This document shows, in pieces, positions 1-8,679 of a stretch of DNA of 64,000 bases. The number at the start of each line of letters is the position of its first letter. Positions within the stretch are counted from its first letter, which is position 1. The stretch spans positions 186,001-250,000 of the forward strand of contig NZ_JAKMHX010000023.1 of NCBI RefSeq assembly GCF_022048975.1, in the 5' to 3' direction. Under the pieces are notes generated by a model. It saw nothing but the letters and a program-made list of their open reading frames with translations. It ran no database searches and was not told the DNA's origin. Made by a program: the position numbers and the translations under genes. Source of the DNA: Sporosarcina cyprini (lineage in GTDB: Bacteria > Bacillota > Bacilli > Bacillales_A > Planococcaceae).

Positions 1-1
1 C

Positions 2-433
2 GCCACGGTAAACGCAATCGAAGAAGGGCGGCTGGCGCCCGATGCGAAGAAAAGCGTTGGCGTTATTAGCTTCTACGGGGAACAGGTGAAGCGGATTGAT
101 CGGCTCATTGAGCAGGATGTAATGCCGAAGCATCTGCATTGCCGCACGGGCTCGGTCGATAAATTCCAAGGCATGGAGATGGATATCATCATCCTCAGCT
201 TTGTACGAAACCACGATCAGCCAAGCGGCACAATTGGATTTGCGGAAGATTATCGACGCTTGAACGTCGCCCTCTCGAGAGCCCGGGAACTATTGATTGT
301 TGTAGGAAGTGCGGAGATGTTCACGAAACGGCCGAAAAAGGCGGAGACTAAAGCGATGTACAGCCGGCTAGTTGACCGGGTAAAGGCACAGAATGGCTTC
401 AAGGAGCTTGCGCTGATGGAGAGGAAGAATTAA
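2..433 (+). CDS. Superfamily 1 DNA/RNA helicase, C-terminal part (5' truncated)
   Basis: Partial gene: the frame is open from the window edge, so only about 143 C-terminal residues are present. They match the end of UPF1/DNA2-type helicases (AAA_12): a 'DKFQGMEMDIIILS' segment (motif V region) followed by 'RRLNVALSRARELLIVVG' (motif VI with the arginine finger). Such proteins use ATP to unwind nucleic acid; the substrate cannot be told from this piece. The stop codon directly abuts the ATG of the next gene, so the two are likely translated together. The Walker A and B motifs would lie upstream of the window. Confidence 0.85.
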   Translation, partial: ATVNAIEEGRLAPDAKKSVGVISFYGEQVKRIDRLIEQDVMPKHLHCRTGSVDKFQGMEMDIIILSFVRNHDQPSGTIGFAEDYRRLNVALSRARELLIVVGSAEMFTKRPKKAETKAMYSRLVDRVKAQNGFKELALMERKN

Positions 434-1168
434 ATGGATTTACAAAAGCGGCTGCAAAACGAAGTGCTGCGGAATGCAAATGTAAAACTGCTTGCTTCTG
501 AGACATGGGGACTGCCAGTGCATTCCGTTGAAATCACATATGAAACGGTCAAACGGACGCCCATGGATATCCTGATGAAAATGCTGCTGATCAGTTTCCG
601 GAAAGGACGTTTCCAGACTGCGGAGGAAGTGAGTGAGATCTTGCTGGTGGAATCGTTGTTCATCGAAGACATGATGGAGGCGATGGTCAGGTCCGGTTTG
701 ATTGTCAAAAACAGCGAGGGGTACTCGCTGACGGATGCGGGCAGCCAACAGTTGGAGAGCGGCATTTACGTGCAGTCGCCCGAACGGCAAGAGAAAACAG
801 CCTATTTCAGTCCCATTCATGGCACGTTCTTGTTAGGAGAAATAAAAGAGTCGAAAGCGAAAAAATTCCGGTTTGGGAACAGCGAGTGGCATGCCGAGAC
901 GATCCCCGAATCGGCGGTGCGCGAAATACTCGAAAAGTTGCAGGAAGACAAAGAAGAGGAATATGGACAAACGTCTATCCATGCCGTCAAGTCTGTGACT
1001 GATGTAGAGCTCCATTCCGTCGAATGTATCGAATTCCGGCTGCATCAGGTGGCTGACGACCGGATGTATGCACGCGTTTGGAATACGATGACGGGCGAAT
1101 GGGATAAAGCGCTGGAGCAATTCATTATGGAACAGGAACTGAGCGAATGGCGGAAAACGTATAAATGA
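434..1168 (+). CDS. Hypothetical protein coupled to helicase gene
   Basis: 244-residue soluble protein with no signal peptide or membrane segment. Its ATG follows the helicase stop with no gap, implying translational coupling and a shared transcript. Residues ~30-95 look like a winged-helix-type segment ('ILLVESLFIEDMMEAMVRSGLI' region, then 'GYSLTDAGSQQLESG', which resembles the C-terminal wing of DNA-binding domains). The remainder is rich in Glu and Lys. I do not recognise the family. The position suggests an accessory or DNA-binding partner of the helicase, which is inference only. A strong terminator follows. Confidence 0.75.
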   Translation: MDLQKRLQNEVLRNANVKLLASETWGLPVHSVEITYETVKRTPMDILMKMLLISFRKGRFQTAEEVSEILLVESLFIEDMMEAMVRSGLIVKNSEGYSLTDAGSQQLESGIYVQSPERQEKTAYFSPIHGTFLLGEIKESKAKKFRFGNSEWHAETIPESAVREILEKLQEDKEEEYGQTSIHAVKSVTDVELHSVECIEFRLHQVADDRMYARVWNTMTGEWDKALEQFIMEQELSEWRKTYK

Positions 1169-1170
1169 TG

Positions 1171-1210
1171 AAAGGCAGGCTGCTCTTAGGTAGAGCGAAG
1201 CCTGCCTTTT
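1171..1210 (+). terminator. Rho-independent terminator of the helicase operon
   Basis: Inverted repeat AAAGGCAGGCT (1171-1181) pairs with AGCCTGCCTTT (1199-1209). A further inner GCTCT/AGAGC pairing lies in the loop and a short T tract ends the element. It sits just after the stop at 1168. Confidence 0.85.
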
Positions 1211-1336
1211 ATGTTCATTCGGAATGTCTGGATGAAAAAGATTATCGAAGCGATTCGTTTTTAATACAGCCGGCCTTCTTTATTTTGCAGAAATCGGAGC
1301 GACCGTGAATTTCAAAGACCGACCATCTTTTTTTGA

Positions 1337-1502
1337 ACCGCTCGATTATTACTCCTAACCACTCGTATTTGTAGTCGAACCACTCGTATATGTCGGGGAC
1401 CGCTCGTATCTATATGTCACCGCTCGATTATGCGAGGTAACCTCTCGTATCTGTTGTCGAACCGCTCGATTAAGCGAGATGACCGCTCGTATATGCTTAC
1501 CC
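1337..1502. repeat. Degenerate 20-21 bp repeat array, 8 units (array A1)
   Basis: Eight units starting at 1337, 1358, 1379, 1399, 1419, 1440, 1461 and 1482, each with core ACCRCTCGTAT or ACCGCTCGATT, spaced 20 or 21 bp. Units differ mainly after the core. The rest of the stretch 1211-1598 holds no gene. The same core forms the large array at 61570-62212. No spacers, so not CRISPR. Function unknown. Confidence 0.9.
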
Positions 1503-1555
1503 TAGCCAGAATAGTACAAGACACTCCCGGTAGTCAAAACGAGTTCAAATCAAAA

Positions 1556-1579
1556 CCGCTCGTTTTCGTCAACGAGCGG
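1556..1579 (-). terminator. Terminator of the YflT-domain gene, built from the repeat core
   Basis: Perfect 9 bp stem CCGCTCGTT (1556-1564) / AACGAGCGG (1571-1579) with a six-base loop. On the minus strand it is followed by TTTTGATTTG. It lies 20 bp beyond the stop of the gene ending at 1599. One arm equals the core of the neighbouring repeat array. Confidence 0.75.
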
Positions 1580-1598
1580 CTTGCTTTCTTCGGTATTC

Positions 1599-2024
1599 TT
1601 ACAAATTTCGTTCCTGCTGCTGTAATTCTTCAGGTGAAATAGGATCATATCCTCCGTAACGGCTTTCGTCTGCAACTTGGTCGAGTAGGATCTCTTTGTC
1701 AATTTGCCCGTCGATGTAGAGAAGAATGGCGCCGTCTTGTACCGCATTGTAATAGATTTTGGCCTCCTCGTCGGTGAAGCCGGCATCTTTCAGCATGCTG
1801 CGGACGTTATCTTCACCGGCCATGAATCCGAGAAAGCGGTTGAAAAAGGAAGAGGGGGTGCCATGGATGTCTTGGGAGGTGCGGCTTTTCAATTCGGCGA
1901 CAGCCAGGTCATCTTTCATGACGATGTACATATCATCCTCTTTCACACCTTTTCGCTGCAATTCTTTTATCTTTGAAATCAAGCGCTCTTGGGTCGGGAA
2001 ACTTCCAATGAATGTTTTTTTCAT
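1599..2024 (-). CDS. General stress protein 17M-like (YflT domain)
   Basis: 141-residue soluble protein with the YflT/GS17M domain at the N terminus ('FIGSFPTQERLISKIKELQ', then 'DDMYIVMKDD'). This is the same domain that opens the larger protein at 8680-9678. In Bacillus these proteins are general-stress proteins of unknown biochemical function. The ATG is preceded by AAGGAGG. A SigB-type promoter lies about 36-61 bp upstream, which supports stress control. The C-terminal tail is acidic and Gln-rich. Monocistronic, with its own terminator. Confidence 0.85.
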   Translation of the reverse strand: MKKTFIGSFPTQERLISKIKELQRKGVKEDDMYIVMKDDLAVAELKSRTSQDIHGTPSSFFNRFLGFMAGEDNVRSMLKDAGFTDEEAKIYYNAVQDGAILLYIDGQIDKEILLDQVADESRYGGYDPISPEELQQQERNL

Positions 2025-2059
2025 GATGGTGCCTCCTTGAAATTCGTTGTATTGCGGAA

Positions 2060-2085
2060 ATACCCTCCTTGCAGCAGTTGAAAAC
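2060..2085 (-). promoter_or_regulatory. SigB-type promoter
   Basis: On the minus strand GTTTTC (2085-2080), a 14 bp spacer, then GGGTAT (2065-2060). This fits the known Bacillus SigB consensus GTTTAA-N12-15-GGGTAT, with an exact -10. It is placed upstream of a YflT-domain gene, a family typically in the SigB regulon. Confidence 0.75.
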
Positions 2086-2110
2086 TAGTTTCCTGCTGGG
2101 AATTAAAAAA

Positions 2111-2133
2111 CACGCACGAAGATATCGTGCGTG
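2111..2133 (-). terminator. Terminator of the transglutaminase-like gene
   Basis: Stem CACGCACGA (2111-2119) / TCGTGCGTG (2125-2133); the minus strand continues with TTTTTT. It lies just after the stop at 2142. Confidence 0.8.
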
Positions 2134-2141
2134 CGTGTGGT

Positions 2142-3563
2142 TCATTGTACATAGAATGGATGGGTGGCTCGGTTAAATTGAATTTTTCCGGTTGGGGTTT
2201 TTACCTTCTCAATCGTTAATACATAGTTTTGGTTCCGCTCATAGTTTCCGGCAGGCGGATAGACGAGCAGTTTGGTAGGATCTGTCGGATGCACAGATAT
2301 TTTAACAGGCACTGTTTTCCCTTCGGCTGATGTGACGAACACATTGCCATTCGTTGCCGAGGCCGGGTCAATTTTCGTATTGAATGTGACTGTCCACATT
2401 TTCGTTGCGGTTACTGTTTCACCGTACGGGACGACAGGCTGGACTTCTTTTTTCAATGTAATGGTTTCTTGCTTGCCTGTTTTTTCGTTCCGATAGGAAA
2501 GGAGATTGCCATCATTTTGAATGGCCGTGGAATGGACCGTATTCATCCTGGTCAATCCGCTGCCGTCTAATCCCATCTTGTATAAGTAGCCGCTATCCAT
2601 GTAGTTGCTCAAGTAGATGGTCGAGCCGTAGATGGCAAAGTAAGGAGCGCGGACATTTCCGACACGCTGGCGCCCGGTCCCATCTTTATTGATTTTATAT
2701 AGTTTATTTTGATCGGCTTGATTGCTGAAATAAAACGTATCGCCTACTGCAACAGTTTGTCCGAAATCATGGAAGTATCCGTACGTTGTGCTCGTAGCTG
2801 CAGGATACTCGTCTTCCTTCCACGTATGGTCTTTTCGAAGCTGCTCGGACGTGACGAGGAAATACGTATATTGAAGATAACCCGGCTTATCCGGAACGGG
2901 ATCATCCCATGTAATGTCCATCATATACCAGCTGCCGTTTAATTTGACAGCATTCCATGAATGGAGTTCACCGCCAGCAGAACCGACGACAAATCGATTC
3001 TCGATTCCAAGGCGATCCAAAAGCAATTGCGCCGCTTTTGTATACCCTTCACAAACTGCACTTTTTTTCACAAGTGCTCCATAAGCCGTATAGGTATCAG
3101 GCGGCAGACTGTTATTCTTCAAGTTTTCATAATCATAGGCAACATGTAATATCAAATAGTCATGAATGGCTTTGACTTTTTCCAAGTCGGAGCTGCCCGG
3201 TTTAATGATCGATTGGAGCACACGGTCGGCTTCTGCCTGCATGGACTTTTGGTTGGCATCCACTGTATCGACAGGGACAGCATATTTATATTGAATCTGT
3301 CCATCCGAACGAATCGAGGCACCTTCATAGTATTGGATGGCCGGAGTCTCCGTCACTACCGTATGTATCAAGTCTCCCACTTGCTTATACGTCAGTTCAT
3401 TCGTCTCAAATCGGCCGGTTGTTTGTCCGCTTAAAAGAGAATTTTTAATCAGTTCATAGGACTTAGGTGCAGAAATTGTAGCTGCTTCAGAAAGGTGAGG
3501 GTGATGAAAAAATAAAACTAATGTTAGTAATATAGCAGAGAAAATGACTGATATTCGTTTCAA
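2142..3563 (-). CDS. Secreted transglutaminase-like protein with beta-propeller-like and Ig-like tail
   Basis: 473 residues from a TTG start at 3563, chosen because GGAGG lies 7 bp upstream; a longer TTG start at 3578 overlaps that site. N-terminal signal peptide (~1-27). Residues ~120-240 form a transglutaminase/protease-like domain ('KSAVCEGYTKAAQLLLDRLG' holds the Cys, 'ELHSWNAVKLNGSWYMMDITWDDP' region holds the His and Asp), so the Cys-His-Asp triad appears present. Next come repeats like the DUF5050 propeller (~255-350, 'YFSNQADQNKLYKINKDGTG'), then an Ig-like Big_5-type domain. Probably exported and wall-associated; the substrate is unknown. Monocistronic. Confidence 0.8.
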   Translation of the reverse strand: MKRISVIFSAILLTLVLFFHHPHLSEAATISAPKSYELIKNSLLSGQTTGRFETNELTYKQVGDLIHTVVTETPAIQYYEGASIRSDGQIQYKYAVPVDTVDANQKSMQAEADRVLQSIIKPGSSDLEKVKAIHDYLILHVAYDYENLKNNSLPPDTYTAYGALVKKSAVCEGYTKAAQLLLDRLGIENRFVVGSAGGELHSWNAVKLNGSWYMMDITWDDPVPDKPGYLQYTYFLVTSEQLRKDHTWKEDEYPAATSTTYGYFHDFGQTVAVGDTFYFSNQADQNKLYKINKDGTGRQRVGNVRAPYFAIYGSTIYLSNYMDSGYLYKMGLDGSGLTRMNTVHSTAIQNDGNLLSYRNEKTGKQETITLKKEVQPVVPYGETVTATKMWTVTFNTKIDPASATNGNVFVTSAEGKTVPVKISVHPTDPTKLLVYPPAGNYERNQNYVLTIEKVKTPTGKIQFNRATHPFYVQ

Positions 3564-3910
3564 ATTAATCGCCTCCAATAGTATTATCGGAGCGCCAAGC
3601 TACTAGCTCAATAGGTATTTAAAAATTATTTATTGGTAATCAAACCTCAAATTAGTAGTCTCAACCTAGTCTTGCTATCTATCCCTTCCTTTTCAAAACC
3701 ATTACCACTCCTTTAGTCCTTGCTTGTAAATAATTAATAAAACAAAGTACTGCCATTAAGGAGCAAACTATCAGGTTTTGGCGGCGTAGTCACGACAGCT
3801 GCGTTATAAAGAAGTAGAGTTATAAGATGAGATAGCATTCAATCCACTAAACCGTGATATGAAAGTACGTTCAGGTCCAATAAAGGAAGGTGGCAATCTG
3901 AAGAATAAAA
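3564..3910. other. Intergenic stretch with no recognised gene
   Basis: About 350 bp upstream of the transglutaminase-like gene. Both strands were read: AT-rich, frequent stops, no convincing promoter match, RNA structure or gene remnant that I can name. It presumably contains the promoter of the minus-strand gene ending at 2142. Confidence 0.5.
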
Positions 3911-3914
3911 AATA

Positions 3915-3939
3915 CCCCCATTTCCACAAGGAATGGGGG
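3915..3939 (-). terminator. Terminator of the abg-like operon
   Basis: Stem CCCCCATT (3915-3922) / AATGGGGG (3932-3939), followed on the minus strand by TATTTTTT. It lies directly after the stop of the last gene of the minus-strand operon. Confidence 0.8.
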
Positions 3940-3944
3940 CGCGC

Positions 3945-5231
3945 TTATTTTAAGGCATTCAATCGTTGAGCAACGCGGTACAAGACATCCACACCGGCAA
4001 ACATCGATTCTTCATCAATATCAAATTTTTCATTATGGTGACCGGCTGCAAGTTCCGTGCCAAAAATGCAGTACGTCGCCTGGCCGCCGCGTTCTTTTAC
4101 GCGTTGCATGAAGTATGTTGCATCCTCTGAACCAGCAGAAGCATTATCTTCCAAGACGACCTGTTCCACAAATGGGGAAGGGGCCGCACACTCGACGATT
4201 ATTTCCGCCAGCTCCGGAGAGCATTTACAGCTGATTGCCTCTCCGACGATATCCAGTTCGCATGAGACGCCGTACATGGCGGCCGCTCCTTTGATGACGG
4301 CTTCCGCCTGTTCACGGACATACAGATTGACATCGGATGTTTCTCCGCGTGTTTCGATTTTCATCTCCGCATGGTCTGCCACGATATTACGGCCGCTGCC
4401 AGCATGCAGTTCGCCAACATTGACGCGTGAAGCACCGCCAGAATGCCGGGAGATGGCATGCAAGTTCAAGGCGGCATTCGCGGCAGCCAGAAGGGCGTTT
4501 TGACCTTCTTCTGGCATGGCGCCTGCATGGGATGCTGTTCCACGGAAAGTGACGTTCATCTTCGTCGTCGCCATGAATCCGTTTGACGCCGCTACGACAT
4601 GCCGGTGGGGAACCCCTGTACCGACGTGGGAGGCGATGAAATAATCCGTACCATCAACCACGCCGGCTGCGGTCATCGACTTCGCACCACGTGTACCTTC
4701 TTCAGCGGGCTGAAAGATGATCCTGATTTTGCCGCCAAAGGACTCGGCCGTTTCCGCAATCCGGACGGCGAGTCCAAGTCCGATCGAAGTGTGGGCGTCA
4801 TGGCCACAAGCATGCATGGAACCATGAACCGAGGATCTGAATCCATGCTGCTGTGGGTAATGTCCTGCATCATCACTTTCCACAATGGGAAGGGCATCCA
4901 TATCGACTCGGAATGTTGTAATGGGACCAGCTTTTCCGGTGTCCCACTCTGCTACGATGCCCGTATAGCCTTCCTGAAAACGGTCAAGATATTCCAAATT
5001 TGCGCCATGTTCGCGAGCCCATTCCAACTGCTTTTCAATAGCCTGTTGATTTGGCCTTCCCATCATTTGACTAGGATCCATAACTTCAAGTCCGGTTTTC
5101 AGCGCATAGCCGAGGCGATCCAGTTCTCCGGCGACGATGGAAGCCGTCCGGAGTTCGAGGAAGCCTTGCTCAGGATGGCGGTGAAAATCCCGCCGCCAAG
5201 TCACGAGCTGTTCTTTTAAATCTGTATCCAC
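3945..5231 (-). CDS. abgA: M20 amidohydrolase, AbgA-like (p-aminobenzoyl-glutamate hydrolase subunit A type)
   Basis: 428 residues, close to Escherichia coli AbgA. Metal-dependent M20D hydrolase: 'MHACGHDAHTSIG' carries the metal-binding His/Asp, 'IFQPAEEGTRGAKSM' the catalytic Glu pair, plus a typical lid domain. GTG start with GAGGTG 8 bp upstream. Third gene of a minus-strand operon with an AbgB-like protein and an AbgT transporter, the same gene set as E. coli abgABT, which takes up and cleaves p-aminobenzoyl-glutamate. The substrate here is inferred from synteny; a related N-acyl amino acid or peptide is possible. No signal peptide, so cytoplasmic. Confidence 0.8.
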   Translation of the reverse strand: MDTDLKEQLVTWRRDFHRHPEQGFLELRTASIVAGELDRLGYALKTGLEVMDPSQMMGRPNQQAIEKQLEWAREHGANLEYLDRFQEGYTGIVAEWDTGKAGPITTFRVDMDALPIVESDDAGHYPQQHGFRSSVHGSMHACGHDAHTSIGLGLAVRIAETAESFGGKIRIIFQPAEEGTRGAKSMTAAGVVDGTDYFIASHVGTGVPHRHVVAASNGFMATTKMNVTFRGTASHAGAMPEEGQNALLAAANAALNLHAISRHSGGASRVNVGELHAGSGRNIVADHAEMKIETRGETSDVNLYVREQAEAVIKGAAAMYGVSCELDIVGEAISCKCSPELAEIIVECAAPSPFVEQVVLEDNASAGSEDATYFMQRVKERGGQATYCIFGTELAAGHHNEKFDIDEESMFAGVDVLYRVAQRLNALK

Positions 5232-5253
5232 GCACGATTCACCTCATCCTTTA

Positions 5254-6774
5254 TTAATTCAAAAACGGTGTTACACCTGGCCCGAATGGGATTCCTGCAT
5301 AGAAGAAAATGAGTATCAAAATGATCCACACGACAAGGAAGCTGATCGAGTAAGGAATCATTAAGGAAATCAATGTTCCGATACCGGCTTTCTTATCATA
5401 CTTCTGCATGAACGATAGAACTACAGGCATGTAAGGCATGAGCGGTGTAATAATATTCGTGGAAGAATCGGCAATCCGGTATGCAACTTGCGTAAAGGCC
5501 GGATGGTAATTCAGCTGCATAAACATCGGAACGAAAATTGGTGCCTCAAGCGCCCATTTTGCTGAACCAGACGTGATGAGGAAATTCATCAGCGCTGTGA
5601 AAATGATGTACCCGATGATCAATCCCATTCCTGTAAAGTTAATTTCCGTCAAGAATTCAGCGCCGTTAACTGCTATCCATGTTCCGATATTGGACCAGTT
5701 GAAGTAAGCAATGAACTGGGAAATCGCAAAGATGAGCACGATATAGCCAGCCATGTCCTTCATGGCTTCTGCCATATAGCCTGCAACGTCTTTCCCACTT
5801 TTAATTTTTCCGACAGTGACACCATATGTGATACCGACAGTTAGGAATAGGAATAAAATAATCGGTACAATTCCTGAAATGAATGGTGATGGAACCAATT
5901 TGCCATCTTCGCCGCGCAGCGGGCTGTCCGGCCAAGCAATGGCTACAATGAGTACGGTAATATAGAGAAGACCGGCAATGACAGCATTTCGGAACCCTTT
6001 GCCTGCTTTCGGATCTTCCTCTTCGACATCCATCTCCACACTATCGCCTTTATATTTTCCAAGTCGCGGTTCGATAAAACGAGATGTAATGAAACCAGCA
6101 AGAAATGTTAAGACAAAAACGGAAACAATGTTAAAAAACCAGTTATCTGTAGGATGAACAGTAATAGAATCATCTACAATTCTTGCCGCTTCCGTTGAGA
6201 TGCCTGAAAGCAGCGTATCGGTACCGACAATGAACAAGTTCGCAGTGAATCCGGCTCCAGAAGAAGCATAGCCTACTGCTAGGCCCGCAAGCGGATGCCG
6301 TCCGACACGGTAGAACACCATGGCAGCCAATGGCGGAATTAATAACATCGCAGCATCAGAAGCCAAGTTCCCCATAATCCCGACGAACGCAACTGAATAC
6401 GTCAGCATGGCAGGAGGGGATTTCATAATTGTTTTCTTAATTGCATAATCAAGCATTCCCACTTTTTCTGTTAACCCAATACCAAGCATCATTGCTAGAA
6501 CGATGCCGAGGGGAGCAAAGCCGGTGAAGTTCGTCACCATGGAAGTAAGGATGTATTGCAGCCCTTCGCCAGAAGCTAAGTTCTTGATGGCGAGTGTCTC
6601 TCCGGTTCCCGGATGAATGACAGATGCGTTGAACAAACTGAAAATCCAAGAAGCGATAATTACAGATACTGCCAAGATGCTGAACAAGATGAATGGATCC
6701 GGGAGCTTATTCCCCACTTTTTCGATGCCATTCAGAATTTTACTGAAAAATCCTTGTTTTTTCGTAGTTTCCAT
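5254..6774 (-). CDS. abgT: AbgT family transporter
   Basis: 506 residues, polytopic membrane protein with roughly a dozen hydrophobic segments and the family's two re-entrant hairpin regions ('NFLITSGSAKWALEAPIFVPM', an Asn/Ser/Ala-Lys-Trp signature). The family includes E. coli AbgT (p-aminobenzoyl-glutamate uptake) and MtrF/YdaH (reported sulfonamide/PABA efflux). It lies between two M20 hydrolase genes with 22 and 35 bp gaps, which favours import of a substrate cleaved by those enzymes. ATG start preceded by GAGGGGAAG. A second paralogue lies at 50300-51832. Confidence 0.85.
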   Translation of the reverse strand: METTKKQGFFSKILNGIEKVGNKLPDPFILFSILAVSVIIASWIFSLFNASVIHPGTGETLAIKNLASGEGLQYILTSMVTNFTGFAPLGIVLAMMLGIGLTEKVGMLDYAIKKTIMKSPPAMLTYSVAFVGIMGNLASDAAMLLIPPLAAMVFYRVGRHPLAGLAVGYASSGAGFTANLFIVGTDTLLSGISTEAARIVDDSITVHPTDNWFFNIVSVFVLTFLAGFITSRFIEPRLGKYKGDSVEMDVEEEDPKAGKGFRNAVIAGLLYITVLIVAIAWPDSPLRGEDGKLVPSPFISGIVPIILFLFLTVGITYGVTVGKIKSGKDVAGYMAEAMKDMAGYIVLIFAISQFIAYFNWSNIGTWIAVNGAEFLTEINFTGMGLIIGYIIFTALMNFLITSGSAKWALEAPIFVPMFMQLNYHPAFTQVAYRIADSSTNIITPLMPYMPVVLSFMQKYDKKAGIGTLISLMIPYSISFLVVWIILILIFFYAGIPFGPGVTPFLN

Positions 6775-6809
6775 TTACTTCCCCTCGATTCAATAGTGAT
6801 AGTTTACCT

Positions 6810-8252
6810 TCAGGCCTTCTGAAGCGGAGATGGCCGTACGTCCTTTGGAATCGGACATGTGTATGGATGTTTCTGTGAGAAAGCTTTGAACTCGTCCTTA
6901 ACAGCATTTAATTGACCCGGATCTGCAAGCAGTTTGATGCCAGTCAATGCCATCGAACCAGCTGCACGGAACATCCCTTTATGAGCGTTGGATGACAGGC
7001 CTTGGCTCGTCATCTGCCATGTATGGAGCGGTGTGCCGAGCGCAGATGTTGACGTGGAAAGTTGAGCTGTCGGAACAACCCAGCTGACATCCGACACATC
7101 GGTGGAGCCCGCTAAAATACCGTCCGATTCGACGTAAGGGGAAATGACATCCGAAATATATTTCCCTTCAAACTCGCTGCCGTCGCCTTCATAGCCAAAT
7201 CCTCTCATGCCATTCAGGAAGTCTTTCTGTTCGCCTTCCGTCATGGAATCAAAAATTTGCTTGGCAAACGCGGTTTCCTCATCTGTCGGCGGGTCGACTC
7301 CAATTTCGACGAGACTGTCATACAAAAGCCGTTCCAGCGCACGATTCGGTATGTAATTGGAACAAGCTTTGTCAAATTCGATCGTCAATTCCGTTTCCGT
7401 CATTAATGCAGCGCCTTCTGCAATTTTGCAGACTCGCTTATAAATCGCATCGACCTGATCCACTTTTGGCGCACGGACTAAATAAAGCACTTCGGCGTCT
7501 GCCTGCACGACATTCGGAGAGATGCCTCCTGTATTCGTGATGGCATAGTGTATTCGTGCCTCGGGAATGATATGTTCCCGTAAATATTGCACCCCGACAT
7601 TCATGAGTTCCACAGCATCCAGTGCGCTCCGTCCCAAGTGAGGGGAGTTTGCGGCATGGGAGGTAATCCCTTTGAAGCGGAAGAAGACTTGATAGTTCGC
7701 AAGGGAACTTAAACTCATAATGCTGTTAGTCGGTGACGGATGCCAAGTCAAAGCCGCATCGACTCCCTGAAAAGCACCGTCGCGCACCATGAATGTCTTG
7801 CCGGACCCGCCTTCTTCTCCAGGACATCCGAAAAATTTCACGGTACCCGGCAAGTTATTGGCTTCTAAATAAGCCTTCGCTGCGCAGGCAGCTGCAAACG
7901 CTCCTGTACCGAGCAAGTTATGACCGCAGCCATGGCCGACATTCGGTCCGTCAATAGGCTTGGGAGAGGCAAGATTCGGTTCCTGACTTAAACCGGACAA
8001 CGCATCAAATTCTCCTAGAAATGCAATGACCGGCTCACCAGCTCCATGTGTAGCAACGAAAGCGGTTTCAATTCCGCCGATATTGCGCTCCACTGTAAAA
8101 CCTTGCTGTTCACATTGCTCAGCGAGATAGCGGGCAGACTCATATTCCTCGAATCGTGTCTCAGGATGTCGAAAAATAAATTCACTTACCGATGAGAAAT
8201 AAGATTCATTTTCTTCTAAATACTGCTTTGTGAACGTAGTCAAATCAGTCAC
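6810..8252 (-). CDS. abgB: M20 amidohydrolase, AbgB-like (p-aminobenzoyl-glutamate hydrolase subunit B type)
   Basis: 480 residues from the GTG at 8252 (AAAGGAA 7 bp upstream), matching the length of E. coli AbgB (481); an ATG at 8270 would overlap the ribosome binding site. M20 family motifs: 'VGHGCGHNLLGTGAFA' for the metals and 'GCPGEEGGSGK' for the catalytic Glu. AbgA and AbgB act together as a heteromeric hydrolase in E. coli. First gene of the operon, with a vegetative-type promoter upstream. The gene order B-T-A differs from the E. coli order A-B-T. Confidence 0.8.
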   Translation of the reverse strand: MTDLTTFTKQYLEENESYFSSVSEFIFRHPETRFEEYESARYLAEQCEQQGFTVERNIGGIETAFVATHGAGEPVIAFLGEFDALSGLSQEPNLASPKPIDGPNVGHGCGHNLLGTGAFAAACAAKAYLEANNLPGTVKFFGCPGEEGGSGKTFMVRDGAFQGVDAALTWHPSPTNSIMSLSSLANYQVFFRFKGITSHAANSPHLGRSALDAVELMNVGVQYLREHIIPEARIHYAITNTGGISPNVVQADAEVLYLVRAPKVDQVDAIYKRVCKIAEGAALMTETELTIEFDKACSNYIPNRALERLLYDSLVEIGVDPPTDEETAFAKQIFDSMTEGEQKDFLNGMRGFGYEGDGSEFEGKYISDVISPYVESDGILAGSTDVSDVSWVVPTAQLSTSTSALGTPLHTWQMTSQGLSSNAHKGMFRAAGSMALTGIKLLADPGQLNAVKDEFKAFSQKHPYTCPIPKDVRPSPLQKA

Positions 8253-8311
8253 GAAACCATTCCTTTCCATTTTGTATTGCTCATAGTAGATTATGAGAAT
8301 AGTTTCATTCC

Positions 8312-8340
8312 ATCGTAAAGTGAGAATATACAAACGTCAA
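8312..8340 (-). promoter_or_regulatory. SigA-type promoter of the abg-like operon
   Basis: On the minus strand TTGACG (8340-8335), a 17 bp spacer, then TACGAT (8317-8312), about 60 bp before the chosen GTG start. A near-consensus -35, good spacing and a fair -10. The remaining bases up to the terminator at 8601 show nothing else. Confidence 0.6.
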
Positions 8341-8600
8341 GGTAAATATGGCATATTTGTGAATGTAGAAAATAAAAAGAATTTGTCGAAGGAAAAAGGA
8401 AATTTTAAAACGGTGGCAGTTTAGAAAGGGGATTATCTAGTTGATTAGAAGTACCAAAGTTTGCGTCTCTAGACCATATGTTGTGTGATATGGAGATGAA
8501 TTGACTAGGGACCCTTCAGCAAAAAGAAGGATAATAAAGAAAAATGTCGGAAGGTTGTTCTCGGATAATGAGCATTCAAATCTATCTGCTGATAATAAAA

Positions 8601-8644
8601 AGACTGCAGACAAACCTGAATTCGTCAGGTCTAGTCTGCAGTCT
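8601..8644 (-). terminator. Terminator of the YsnF-like gene
   Basis: Long stem AGACTGCAGAC (8601-8611) / GTCTGCAGTCT (8634-8644), with an inner AACCTGA/TCAGGT helix. On the minus strand it is followed by TTTTTATTATC. Confidence 0.85.
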
Positions 8645-8679
8645 TCTATCTCAGTACGAAAGGACTCGCACTTACATTA

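Noticed and set aside
4599..5219. Plus-strand open frame of 206 codons
   Set aside because: Lies entirely antisense to the AbgA-like gene, which has clear M20 motifs; composition reflects the complementary codons.
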